From assembly GCA_015956445.1 (NCBI GenBank), contig WIUZ02000002.1:2542001-2606000 (forward strand): a stretch of 64,000 nt of DNA. Direction: 5' to 3'. Made by a program: the position numbers and the translations under genes. Shown piece after piece: positions 45,800 to 57,110 of this stretch. Within the stretch, counting starts at the first letter, position 1. Each line of letters starts with the position of its first letter. Origin of the DNA: Thelephora terrestris (lineage: Eukaryota > Basidiomycota > Agaricomycetes > Thelephorales > Thelephoraceae). The notes under the pieces were generated by a model. That model was not told where the DNA came from. It was given only the letters and a program-made list of their open reading frames with translations, and searched no databases.

Positions 45800-46118
45800 A
45801 CTGGTCGTTCAGCTGAGCGCCGAAGACGGTGACGCCATGTTCGGGGAGGTCCTTGCGAGGAGGGGCCAGCACTACGATCTCCGGGATGGACAGTTGATGA
45901 CCTTTAGGCCTGCCGTAGATAGAGTTGATTTCTGATGGGACGATGATAGCACTTTGTATAGCTCGTTGTGGATTCGCTGGGAATAGTACACGCGTGTGTG
46001 TTTTTGAATGATTTGGGTGAAGGATAAGGAGTGTGAAGCATTCAAACATAAGAAATGGTAAGAAGAGTTCGAAGAAAGATCGTGTTATAAAAAGTTTAAA
46101 AATACCATGTTCCTGACA

Positions 46119-48424
46119 CCAGGCAATTCATGTGGAACCACGAAAAGATGGACACGGTTAACCAAACGCAAACGTCCACCCCGCACAAGAAAGGAGGCAA
46201 AAAGATGCTTGACATTGAGGCAAGGAACAAAGCCATCCACCTCTCCTGGCTAAAGGCCTACCTCAACCTCGGCGAAGATAGAGCAACGTGGGCTTACTTC
46301 GCAGACGCCATCATAGGAATGGATATACCTCCATCACAAAGCATCGATGTAGACCCAGAATCGCGCGTAACCCCCTTCATTCAGTCCTGGACAACGAGAG
46401 TAAGAGGATCAACCCTGCCCGAAGACCTGAAGAACATGCTACAAACAGCAAGAGAGTTCAACGTGCAGCTAGCAGCGACCAACCCCTCGAAAAAAGTCAA
46501 AGGGGACCTACCAATCTGGTATCACGCGAAATCTGACCCATCCGCCAAGAAGTTATACAAAACGAAGCACGCCAAATGCCTGAGAAAGAAACACAGAGTT
46601 AGACTAGTCAAAGAAGCCACGGCTATCCTCGCAGAGGTCGGGGACAATCACATCCCAGCCACCAACTGCACCTGTAATACTTGCAGTCACCTCTGAAACA
46701 CCATGAAATGCTCACACCCGAAGGAATGCATCAACACCCTGGCGAGCCTGATCCAGAAGATCAAACCCAAATGGAACCCCAACTACCCGAACACGACGAC
46801 CACGACGGCCCAACCAGACCAATCGACCAAGGACGGAACACAAGACCAGGGTGATATAACCTTCGAAAAAGATAACGAGACGTCAGAACTCCGAGACGCC
46901 ATCACGATTTTCGGGGTCACATCGCCCGAGCAAGATGAACCGGCACCCACCCGACCCCCCAACGACCAACCCCGACAACCGGTGACTGTAGTATATACAG
47001 ATGGAGCGTGCAACAACAATGGAGAAGAAAATGCGGCCGCCGGCTATGGCATCTGGTACGGCGACAACGACCCGCGCAACCGAAGCAACAGAGTCTACCA
47101 TAAGAATCAATCAAACCAGTCCGGCGAGCTCATCGCAGTACTCACCGCAATCAAGGGACAACCTCCCCATACCGACCTAAAAATAATCACAGACTCCAGG
47201 TACACGATAGATGGCCTCACCAAGCACGTGAAATCATGGGAAGGAAAAGACTGGTCAGGAGTGCAAAACAGCGAGATATTCAAGTGCATTACCGCGTGGA
47301 TGAGATTCCGCGAAGGCAAGACCACCTTCAAATGGACCAAAGGCCACAGTGGCGACAAAGGCAACGAAGAGGTGGACAGGCTAGCAAAGGAAGGGACGAA
47401 CAAACCCCGACACGAGGCGCAAGAAGACCTCTCGTTCCCACAGGGTATGGTCGGAAAAGGCGCCACCCTGTCAAAACTCGAACAAAAAGACTTCTACCAG
47501 TTCATCCTAGAAAGGAAACCGATCCCGATAAGAGCGGGATCAAACCGAACCATCGAGGAAATCCAAGCCTGCATAAACAACTCCTTCGGCAATGTCCCGA
47601 CTGCAGAAAACATATGGTTAGCCACAAAGCATAAAGACCTGACAAGAAAAACGAGGGACTTCTTGTGGAAGGGGACACAAAACACGTACAAATTAGGCAA
47701 CTTCTGGTCTAAAATTCCGGGATACGAGGCCAGGGGAATCTGCCCCCTATGCAACACCACAGAAGACCTCGAACATATACTCACGAAATGCAAGGCAAAG
47801 GCCAGATCAACAGCGTGGCAACTAGCCAACGAGACATGGAGCAGACGCCATGACACACCGCTCCCGAACAAACTGGGTGATATCCTGGGCTGCGGACTCG
47901 CCGGCCACAAGACAAACGGCAAACCGGACAAAGGTAAAAACAGACTGTACAGAATCCTCGTATCCGAAACAGCGTACCTGATCTGGAAAATGAGGAACGA
48001 ACGCAGGATAAGAGACGACGACGCGCCGAACAAAGAGCACTCGGAAGCCGAGACCCTTGGCAGATGGAAACACGTGATCAACAAGCGGCTCACAATCGAC
48101 CGAGCGCTTACGAACTCATCAAAATTCGGCAAGAGAGCAATTAAAGAGAGACTGGTCAAATCGACGTGGAGGAACTGCCTCGCAGACGAGGAGAACCTAC
48201 CACCAGACTGGTCAAGATTAAAGGGGGTTTTAGTGGGTATACTCGTAGAACGTCCCGTAGGACGCATAAGGTAAGGTTACATTCGACAAGGAGTCCCACA
48301 CAAGCTGCTGTTAGCAGCGAGTGCGTAAAGCATTTCCTCCTGGTGCCTACTACCTTCGATCCAATCGGTGAAATCCCGCCACCAGTGCTCGTCACTACAC
48401 CAAAAAAAAAAAAAAAAAAAAAGA
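46119..48424 (+). mobile_element. 5'-truncated LINE with RNase H and poly(A)
   Basis: Only the C-terminal part of a LINE polyprotein is present, ending in a run of about 20 A at 48404-48424. 5' truncation and a poly(A) end are typical of target-primed reverse transcription. It abuts the end of TGTCA-B copy C. No target duplication could be recognised. Confidence 0.8.
46130..48274 (+). pseudogene. LINE ORF2 C-terminal part: RNase H and zinc knuckle
   Basis: One frame from 46130 to 48274 with an in-frame TGA at 46694-46696. The first part is the region after the RT (EARNKAIHLSWLKAYL). The RNase H domain follows at about 46980-47400 with TDGACNNNG (Asp), GELIAVL (Glu), ITDSRYT (Asp) and GHSGDKGNEEVD (His, Asp), so all catalytic positions are present. 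A zinc-binding CPLC...EHILTKC box at about 47740-47790 is the RT-associated zinc finger. The RT domain is absent. The fragment is not expected to be active. Confidence 0.85.
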
Positions 48425-48540
48425 AACCTGGCCAGGCCCATGAATCTTTGGGAATGTTTATATGGAAACAGGGGCCCTTTGACAGATAAGTACATCCATG
48501 GCCTGAAAAAATTACAGAAACTCACTGGATGAAAGATAAT

Positions 48541-48827
48541 CACTGGGTCCCGGGTAGAATAGGTTTTTGAGGATTATTCTAAACAATATTCTGAATATAA
48601 TTAAAATAATAGATGTGTTATTTTTTAAACAGATTCTGCCCACATCCAAGGAATATCCAAATGCGAATAAACTCTCAGCAGGGTTGGCTCTGGGCACTGG
48701 ATTTGAATAAAATAATCTTAGGATATGGCAAGAATATGTTTAAAATAAGAAATGTTTATCATTCTAATTATATTCAGAATATTATTCAAAATAATCTCCA
48801 AAAACCTATTCTACCCTGGACCCAGTG
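48541..48827. mobile_element. MITE 7 (CACTG ends, TSD AAT)
   Basis: A 287-bp A/T-rich palindromic element starting CACTGGGTCCCGGGTAGAATAGG and ending with its inverted copy. AAT flanks both ends (48538-48540, 48828-48830). Another CACTG, 3-bp-duplication family, unrelated in its interior to the larger MITEs. Confidence 0.85.
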
Positions 48828-48830
48828 AAT

Positions 48831-49360
48831 GAAAGAAAGTCAAGAGTTCAGTCCATGCAAGCTGCATGAAGCAACAGCCATGTCAAGGCAAAATGAAAAC
48901 AAGCATACAAGGGCTCCTGAGTCAGTGGGAGGACTGTCAGGTGCATGAGTGGAAACTGCCTGGCCTAGTTTCAGGGGGTGAGATTTGAGCAACAACATAA
49001 AACACAGGGCCAGTGATTGTTGCTTTTTCTTGTACATGGTTTATGTCATCTTGAATTTCGAGCAAGTGATGTTGTTTTTACCTTGCATGGAAACTGGATG
49101 GTGAGAATCTCAATTCTTCCTCATGATGAACAGTGCTTGGCCAAGCACTGATCAGCTTCATTAAGCACTGATCAGCATTGTCAAGGACTTATCAGCATCA
49201 TTAAGCACAAAGTAGAAATTTTGAAGATGATGCTGAACAAAAGGGCTCTATGCTTTTCATGTTGATGCTTAACATGCTGATTTGTGCTAATTTATGCTAA
49301 TTCATGCTAATTCATGCTGAGTTCAGCACAATCAGCAGATTTGTAAATTTTCTGATGTCA
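48831..49360. other. A/T-rich spacer with short repeats
   Basis: No gene supported. At 49130-49330 there are clusters of AGCACTGATCAGC and GCTAATTTAT/GCTAATTCAT variants, probably a decayed repeat. Confidence 0.35.
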
Positions 49361-49363
49361 TGT

Positions 49364-49423
49364 GGGGTGTAGACTTGAAATCTTCTACCCTGTGGGGGCG
49401 TAGGTTCGAATCCTACAGGTGCT
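49364..49423 (+). pseudogene. tRNA-Ser-like 3' fragment
   Basis: An anticodon-arm-like GTAGACTTGAAATCTTCTAC is followed by a variable region, GTAGG TTCGAAT CCTAC T-arm and AGGTGCT acceptor strand, then ATTTTT. The 5' half (acceptor and D arm) is missing. It precedes the longer copy at 49497 in direct orientation. Confidence 0.55.
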
Positions 49424-49496
49424 ATTTTTCCCACCTTCCCCCGCTCTGTGATGGCACATAGACTGAGCACTCGACACAGGATCCAAGGCACTTTGG

Positions 49497-49596
49497 CTGA
49501 GAGGTTAAGGCAGCAGACTTGAAATCTGCTCCTCATGGGGTGTAGACTTGAAATTTTCTACCCTGTGGGGGCGTAGGTTCGAATCCTACAGGTGCT
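49497..49596 (+). tRNA. tRNA-Ser(TGA)-like gene with a doubled anticodon arm (probably pseudogene or SINE head)
   Basis: The 5' acceptor GGCACTT pairs with the 3' AGGTGCT, including G-U pairs. The D arm (TGGCTGAGAGG), an anticodon arm GCAGA CTTGAAA TCTGC with anticodon TGA, and the T arm (TTCGAAT) are clear, and a TTTTT Pol III terminator follows one base after the acceptor. The total is 100 nt, longer than a normal tRNA-Ser of about 82-85 nt: a second anticodon-like arm (GTAGACTTGAAATTTTCTAC) lies where the variable arm should be. It therefore looks like a fusion of two tRNA-Ser copies. A SINE head is possible, as related fragments are at 31.1-31.3 kb. Confidence 0.5.
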
Positions 49597-49619
49597 ATTT
49601 TTGGCCACCTTCTCCCACA

Positions 49620-50640
49620 TCTTCTACCCTTGATGACCAATTTCAGCGCCTGGAGTTTTACATTAACTCAAAAACACGCCATCTGGTTTTTCCTGATGCA
49701 GGGGGTGTAGATCAGTTAACAAGCTAGGTCAAAGTGCAGAGATGTCAATCTGCACCCAACCAAGTGTAGACAATTGATACTTTGTTCTCAAGCTCATGAA
49801 TCCAACCATCACCTAGAAATGCACCCTCCAAATAGAGTATCTTGACACATTTCAATTTGACTGAGGCAGTGTTCAGGTGGTGTTCTTCTGGAAACAAGCA
49901 AACCCAGCTATTTCTCCAATGAACTTCTCTGTGACATAGCCTCAATTCACAAACGTGATGGTGTGTAGTGTGAGGGGAGGTGAAGGCTTCAAAAACAAAG
50001 CAAAGAAGAGGAGCAATAAATTTGTTGTCCACATAATGGCAAGGGGCAGGAAAAAATGATCAGCGAAGTGCTGAGAGGGCAATGGGCTCTGTCAGAGATC
50101 CACAGCCTGCAAGGAAGAGTTCTCAAATGTTGGTGAGAGGGAGCTAAGAATGGAGAATGTTTAGATCAGATGTTGGCTGATCCATTTGGCCTGTTCAACT
50201 GAATGTGCCTTGCAAGGGTTGATAGTTCATAAAGGGGGAAGAGGTTGGGCCATTCAAAAGGTGTGTTGCGGAAAAGTACCCCAGCCAGGGCGTCACTCAA
50301 CCCTGTGCCATAGGATTGTGGTTCTGTACCTTTCAGTAAGACTATGCCTCATATCACGGCTCGTCCATCCAATTTGTTGCCCCTGGAGTGACTCACTCAC
50401 AATCCCAGGGCAGTGACTGAGTCCTCAGCATTTTTGTCAAGCTGGGAGGAGAAAATACCATGACAAGGGACTTTGACAAGGCTTTGGTCCCTTTTTTACA
50501 CAACTGTGAAAAGACAATTGATGGTCACTGCCAGTTACACTGTACTCACATGTCCAGCGCCAGCGTCCAAGATTCCTTCTGCACATGATATTGATCAACA
50601 CTCAGAATTTTTTTAAAAAAAAAAGAGAGATTGATCAACA
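49620..50640. other. Unannotated region upstream of the DM9 gene
   Basis: About 1 kb without a supported gene; only short ORFs. A poly(A)-like tract of about 20 bases at 50609-50628 may mark an old retroposed tail or belong to the upstream region of the following gene. Confidence 0.3.
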
Positions 50641-50656
50641 ATAGCTCGACGGTGCG

Positions 50657-51589
50657 TTGCCAGTGCCGTTCATCCGGCCCGAGTCGGTGATCAACCGATC
50701 AAAACCCTCGCCGATATCAATTAGGCTGCGGAGTTGTGCTGAGACTGATCTTTCATCACTAGGCAGCATGCAGCAACCTCACGACAGTCCTTGGTTCCTT
50801 AGCGACTCCTCTGACGGAGGACCAACCCGCGATCAACGTACCCCAGAGGTCGATCCAGCCTTTCCAGATCCAGCCCCTCGCAACTTCGGATTCACTCCGC
50901 AGCACCGGTTCCCTGAACCTCAACCCCAGGATGGATCTCAGCCTCGGGCATTCCCCAGTCCCTTCAGCCAGGAAGGTGGTAACGATGGGGAGCGCAGCGT
51001 CGAAAAGGGGCTACACTTCCCCTTCCATAAGCCCAAACCCCAGGAAGCTCCGCCTCCCAAATACGACCAACCCCCTCCATCCGGGTTTCGCATCCCACTA
51101 GCCACAAACGCCCAATTTCCTTCCAACCAAGCCGGATCGCCACCTTCCGTAGATGCAGACGGTACGACTCCAGTCTTCGTCGGTTCCGCGATTTTGGAGG
51201 ATTCGGTCCATCCGTGCAAGATCGTCCCTTCTCTTCGTCCTCCGTGTCGTGTTGCATATGGTGGCACCGAACTCGAACATCACGGGAGATACGATCTTTT
51301 ACCAATCACTCAAGAAATGGAGTGGGTCCCAACGAAGGAGGGCAAGATTCCTTCGGGTCGACGTCCCGTTGAGGGCGGATACGAATCGAATGGAGGAAAG
51401 TTGTTCCATGCCCTTGCGAGAATCGATAATGTAAATGTGCCTGGGAAGGCCGGCGAGCACCTCGTGAGTCATTTTCTTGGCTTTCTCATCCCGTGTTTCT
51501 GTGGAACCCACTCGAAATCCCGATAGGGAGGCGCGAACGTACCTTTCGGCGGTTACGAGCAAATCGTCCGAGAATACAAGATTTTGTGA
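50657..51589 (+). CDS. DM9-domain (DUF3421) protein, two exons, 289 aa
   Basis: Exon 1 50657-51463, intron 51464-51526 (GTGAGT...CGATAG), exon 2 51527-51589; 289 residues in all. Residues about 30-150 are proline/glutamine-rich and disordered. The rest shows two DM9-type repeats: an incomplete one with TPVFVGSAILEDSVHPCKI and VAYGGTELEHHGRYDLLP, and a full one with MEWVPTKEGKIP, EGGYESNGGKLFHALARI, NVPGKAGEHL and, after the intron, GANVPFGGYEQIVREYKIL. The intron joining VPGK...HL to the GGYE segment confirms the model. DM9 proteins in other organisms include mannose-binding lectins; the fungal role is unknown. No signal peptide is visible. A second ATG at 50768 (MQQPHDSP) is an alternative start. 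This is the only clear host gene in the window. Confidence 0.75.
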
Positions 51590-52600
51590 GTTAAATCCAT
51601 GGACGACTCGTTCTCACCCGTGAAATTGACCTAACGATCACGGTGTACAGGTGCTGGCGGTAGATCATGTACCATACTACATGTATTTCAAGCATCTGGA
51701 TCAGTCTAGTACCAATGTAACGCGAAACAATGCTCAGCTTGTACTCGTACATCGACATCACCTACAAATTGAGTTCGGAGCGGCACATCGGGATATGTGA
51801 GAGATACGACCGTTAGTTGAAGGGACTCTCTGTTCCCAGCTCAATATCTGCGCTGGAATCTTATGGAAGGAGGAGTTTCGCTTACTGGATAGCGCTGGTC
51901 CAGTTGCCGAGCACTCCCAAAGCTTGTGGCTAACCCTCCTTGGAGTCGTGCAGTCCCCGTTCGTTGTTAGCCCACTGGGAAGCACAATCGGTTAACGTCA
52001 GGGCTCGCGCAAAACGGCACTCCTCGTCCTACATCCTGTGCCTTCTGCAGACATGTAGCGCCGATACCCTTGGTGACTAGAACCCCAGAAACCTTGATGT
52101 GCCCGTCAGGCGAATGATACCACATTCTGACGCAGCACTTGCTCAAATAAAGCAGAACTAAATTACAACGTCTACAGGCAAGAGCCGGGGGAGAAATACA
52201 AGCGAAAGCATCTCTAGATTCATCTCAGGAGCCGAGGTATTTCGACGGGTGATTGTGGGACCCTCAGGCTCCCTCATGGGTATCCGACGAATGATCCGGT
52301 GTTTACTTCACGCTTAAAGTCGAACCGCCGCTCTCGAGGGCGATCTCGCTTGTCAGCCCGCTTCGGTTCACAACCCGTGGCATGATGAAGAACCTGGTGG
52401 CAACATCGATAATGGTGCGCAACATGGGTATGTATTGTGGCTCACTACGATTTTATTCGACATAGCGAAGGCCACCACCGGTCAGCCTACAGGGGGAGAG
52501 AGTGGGAATTAACCCAAGTCCGGCGTTCACATGCTCAATTTCAAACTCCTACAGTGCGGTGATCTCCGTTATCGGCGGCGTCGGTGAAGAACAGGACCCC
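51590..52600. other. Unannotated region between DM9 gene and DNA transposon
   Basis: About 1 kb with no recognised gene or repeat. The minus-strand ORF 51985-51758 has no supporting feature. Confidence 0.3.
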
Positions 52601-52640
52601 TGACATTGGGTTTGGAGGCCAGATCCTAATCGGCATGGCC

Positions 52641-52726
52641 ATGTCCGGATTCCCACCCTCATGTCACGAGGAATTTGTCCGGAATGAGATCTGGCATCCG
52701 CGCTGTGAACTGCGTCCATGTCCGGA
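52641..52726. repeat. GTCCGGA cluster, left
   Basis: Three copies of GTCCGGA within 90 bp (ATGTCCGGATTC, TTGTCCGGAATG, ATGTCCGGAACG), two of them followed by GATCTGGC. They lie just outside the stop codon of the transposase-like gene. Confidence 0.6.
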
Positions 52727-52800
52727 ACGGGATCTGGCCATAGTACCGTAGCTCCTCGTCGGGAATTTACATTGCCTACATATGTTGAAACACGATGTAG

Positions 52801-55800
52801 CTACTCTTCGTACTTGTGAAGCGCATCTTCGATGAGTCCTACCGCTTCTGACATGTTTTTGAACTCTAAAAAATCCTCTGGCGACACTTCGGCAATCTGG
52901 GTCTCGTTCACCTTCGCGGCAGAGCGGAGGCACAGGAGGAATCGCTTCGGGGGCAACAATGCGAACTGCTTCGTGTGTACGTGGGAAGTCTTGGGAGGGA
53001 TGTGGGTGAACCATCTGGAATGCGAGTGTCCAAAAATTTGCAAGCCGATGTTCGACAATGCGGCGATGCTCGATGAGTCAGACACTGCTCCGTGTTTACC
53101 ATTTTGACCGCCGGACTTCGAGTACAAGCAAATAACTTATTGTGGGGTTTATGAGTTTAGTCGGGAGAATGAAGCGAAACAACTCACCTTGGGAAAGAAA
53201 GACCTCATCGTCAAAAAACACCCATGCGAACCGACCAATAACGAGAGGGGAAAGAGAGCTAATTCTTGCCGCTGCAATTAGGTCGTAATGCGGGGCTCGT
53301 GCCTCCTTGAACTTTTTCGACCGGTGGTCGGAAGCCTAGATTTCGTCAGTATATGAAGTACCGATGACCATAGATGAGCGGAAACAAACCTTTTTGCTCT
53401 TCAACGCCGCAACAGTAGCAGCATTTGCTGAGTTTCCGGTTGGAACCTGTACTGGCCCTGAGTCAACTGTTCCTTGGGCAGGCGTCTGCCAGCGTAGCTT
53501 CCGGTCTTGGCCTGTCCCTGCGGCGCGGTTCTGGTTCTCGCGTAGGAGGGCGTTCATCTCCCGTATGAGTTTGCGCCGGACAGACTCGCCAGGCTTGTTT
53601 GTCTCGGCCGAGTCACATGTGCGAACACCTTCGGCCGCATGTCGCGTCTGGTGAGATCGTCGCAATTCCACCAAAACCGAAAAATCGCGGTTTCCAGCTC
53701 CCAGTTTCCTGATGTCGTACGACTCGGAGGCTTCATCCTCAAGAACAAGGGGAGGCAACTGAATCCTGCCATTGGTGAGTAAAGACAACCGAGTATATTC
53801 TTCGGCCATCGCCTCTGTCTCAGCATCGTCATCCATTTCAGGGAGCCCTTGGCTGAGGGTGCATAAGTCCACTGCCCTAATCATCGAGTGAGATAATGTA
53901 AAACGTACATCTTCATGAACTCGTCAGCAGTAACAAGAGCTGCAGCCTCTGCGAGTGGCAAGAAATCTTCTGCGCTCTCCTTCTCAGCGTTGGAGATCAG
54001 GTCCTGGAGGCGCTGCGCCTCGGTAACAGTATCATCGTCTTCATTCTCGTCCTTGGCAATGCCCAGGGAAGTTGCCGGCGGTAGCTTGAGGAGTTCATTA
54101 CCCTGCAACCGCTTCAGTGACACACCGAGAAGAGCCAAAAGACTTTCGGCTTCCTCAGCACCCTCCTTTGCAACAGTGTTGATCTCGTCGTCACTAGGAA
54201 ATGTAGAAAGGGTGGGAATGTCGAGTCCCCGTGAATCGAAGTAGGTGTGGTTGTACCCGCTTGCGGTGGCCCTGGGATCCATTCGTGCATGTAACATGGC
54301 TTCGCGAATAGTGACACGTAGTTTAGGAATCATATAGATGAAATCCAAGAAGCAGAAGTCTTCCACAATCCGACGGGCCTCGCCAAAGATGTGCTCGCAT
54401 TGTTCAGTTGAATGAAGCCAAGGTAGGAGAGGGTTTATGTCGTTGGGATTGCGTAAATGGTCCCGATAGATATAGATTAACCCAAGAAGCCCCTCGATGA
54501 TCTGACGGAGAATGTCGATGGCCTCGCGTGACAGAAAGTGAAGGTGTCTCTTGTATCCAGCATGTTTGAGGAACCGTTCCCAAGAGTCAAGGAAGTATCT
54601 TGTCCTCAGGAGAATTTTAACCCGTTCATGATGGGAGATTGATCGGTTTTGGTATGCGTCAACCAAATCACCAAATACGAAGAGGTAGACAATCTCCCCT
54701 ACGTGATCGGAGTAGTGATTGGTGAGGTACGAGAGGGTATCGGCGGCAAAGAGACGGGAGGCTGCGTTGTCATCTTGGCGGTCAAGTTTCTCGACATCGC
54801 GTCGATAGAGGGGAGAGCCGTTGGTGAATGTGAGATCGTGAATAGTTGAATACAGCATTGTGTAGTTTCCGAGTGTCAGCAATCGTGCACCTGAGAACAA
54901 ATTATTTCGCAGAGTCTTCAGGGCATGCTTTGAGTCCTGTAGAAGGGAAATTGGCTGGCCGTCAATAATTGGAACAGTGACCATTGTATCCGGAACTCCT
55001 TGCTGGGGGCTCTTGATAGTATACCGCAAACACTCGGCGGCCTCGTTCAAAATTGCCCGCTGAATTTTCCGTTCAAGCTCGGTTCCATCAGAAGAATAAG
55101 AGACAGCTTTGATGTGCTCCCTGATCAAGCCACGGAGGAGCTTCCTAAGGTGCGGCAGAAGAGTTTCATGATTTTCGCTGTCAGAGATTGGGAGAACTGC
55201 AAGGAGGATCGGTGCAACTCCATCCACGGGAATTGTCATGCACCATAGACGGATCTAGATAAGTTACAATCATCACCATATGAAGAAGTGAACAACCTAT
55301 GAACTACCTTGGTGGCCTTCTTAATGTTGGGATCCGTCAGCGTCTCTTGGGCTGCATCCACGTCAGGGACTCGGATCGGTCCTCCACAAGCACCGACCAG
55401 GAAGTAGCAATTTTTTTCCTTGTCCCAGTATAGCCGGAGTGTCGCAAACAACTTCGTATCATCACAGGCAAGTGCAACAGGCCCACGGTAGTCCAATGTG
55501 GTGAGGTGAGCTTTTGCGAGCTCAAAGGTTCGATCACAAATGTCCATCGGGAAACGAGGCTCACGGGCTTCCATATGGCTGTGTGTAGGTATTCTCAATA
55601 ATGCGACCTTTTGGGATGAACCATGAACAATTAAATACCGGAAACTCCTTGAAGTGCGTGCAGGGAAATAACTCCTGAGGATTCGATACGCCCGTGGACT
55701 GGTGATATAAATGATGTGGCAAAGTTCGTCCCATGCGGGGGCATACTTGAAGTTCTGCAACCCGACGCCGCGTTCCGTTTTGTCGAGATTGGTGCACATG

Positions 55801-57079
55801 GCTTCGAGCAAGCCATTGAAGACTTCATTTTTCATCCGCCCACTCAAGATGGCTTCTGCTACCCTAACGCACGGTGTAGAAGTTTTGTCCTAAAAAAATT
55901 GTGATTAATCAGGAAATCGGGAAATTAATATGTTGTGCTTACTTCGATTATTGCCCGAAGTCCTTTAGCCTTTTTGTAGAGGTTCCCTAAGGGGTGGAGG
56001 TACTGCTCATTAGTATACTTGAAGTTTTCATCCGAGGGAACCGGTTTGTGGATTATGTCAGAAAAGGCTTTGAGAACGAGCAGATCTTTGCACTCTGCGC
56101 AGAGCGATACAGCGAGTGAATGACTTAACGTAAACCGCACACACTTCGTTGAATACACTCGGTCGTTGGCGTGGTCGTTTGTCCACCTCCACTCTGCTCT
56201 TTGCGTCGCCTGGACCTCATCCCTCTGAGCACGGCTCAAATACCTGAACCCCTTCCCAAACCGTTCCCTCGAAATCACATGGATGCTTCGCCCGCCGCCA
56301 CCGTTTGCTCCCGTTCGTTTCAGATATTGGCCAACAAACGAGTTGTCCATCTCTGACACTCCACGACATGGCATCTTTACCCTGTTCTTCACACCTTCTC
56401 CTCTCCCATTCCTCTCCCCGCACTTCCCATCGCCACTAACTTCCTTCTTCACCATCAGCCACCCCATCCCCATCAATGTCCCATGCACTGGCACCGGCTT
56501 TGCCTGACACGCCTCAACATGCTGTCTGAAACGAGTCGTATCGCCAGGTTCTTTGATGCGGATCCAGTCGGAGCACCGGCTATGGAAGACGCTCTGGGGT
56601 TTTTTCTGGTCAAATCAAGCACCCAGATCCAGGTTCGTGATCTTTTCCTTCCAAGTTTTGAACCTTTTCTCTCGAACGGCATAGGTCCCAGAAGAGGCCT
56701 TCTCCCTGAGCTTCCGTGAGGCGGTGGCTGATCTACTCGTCCCAGGCTGAGACTTGTGGGACTTGTCGCTGATTTTGAGATGCCGGAAGGTTTTCGTGGC
56801 GGGGAAAGCAACATCACCCGGGCTAGCAAGATCGCTATCATCCAAGGAGCCTTCTTCCAGGCCATCTGACCGCACCTGTTTGTAGGAGGTTCTTGGGAGC
56901 TTGCCTGCCGGTCCGATTTCGTCCAATGGGCCGACTGATAACTTGCGTTTGTAGTGCAGAGACCCAAGACCCTCGTCAACGTCAACAGAGGTCGTAGATG
57001 AGATGGTCGATAGCGCAGGGGTATCAACATCACTTTCCAGGGGTTCTTCGCCTCCATCTGTTGTCTCACCGCCATCCTT

Positions 57080-57110
<31 letters not shown>

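Larger units (their letters stand above)
42797..46118 (+). mobile_element. TGTCA-B element, copy C, apparently complete
   Basis: A 3322-bp element running TGTCAGGGCCACTC to CATGTTCCTGACA, the same ends as copy A in the opposite orientation, without copy A's MITE and solo LTR. The left arm (42797-43818) carries a TATA-like box at about 43245-43250 (minus strand); the gene is on the plus strand. The left flank is copia RT. The right flank is the LINE fragment and does not repeat the left flank (GATGT versus CCAGG), so a deletion or rearrangement followed insertion. Confidence 0.8.

Noticed and set aside
46119-48430. CCAGGC as the LINE target duplication
   Set aside because: CCAGGC occurs at the left junction and shortly after the poly(A), but not directly adjacent to it; too short to rely on.
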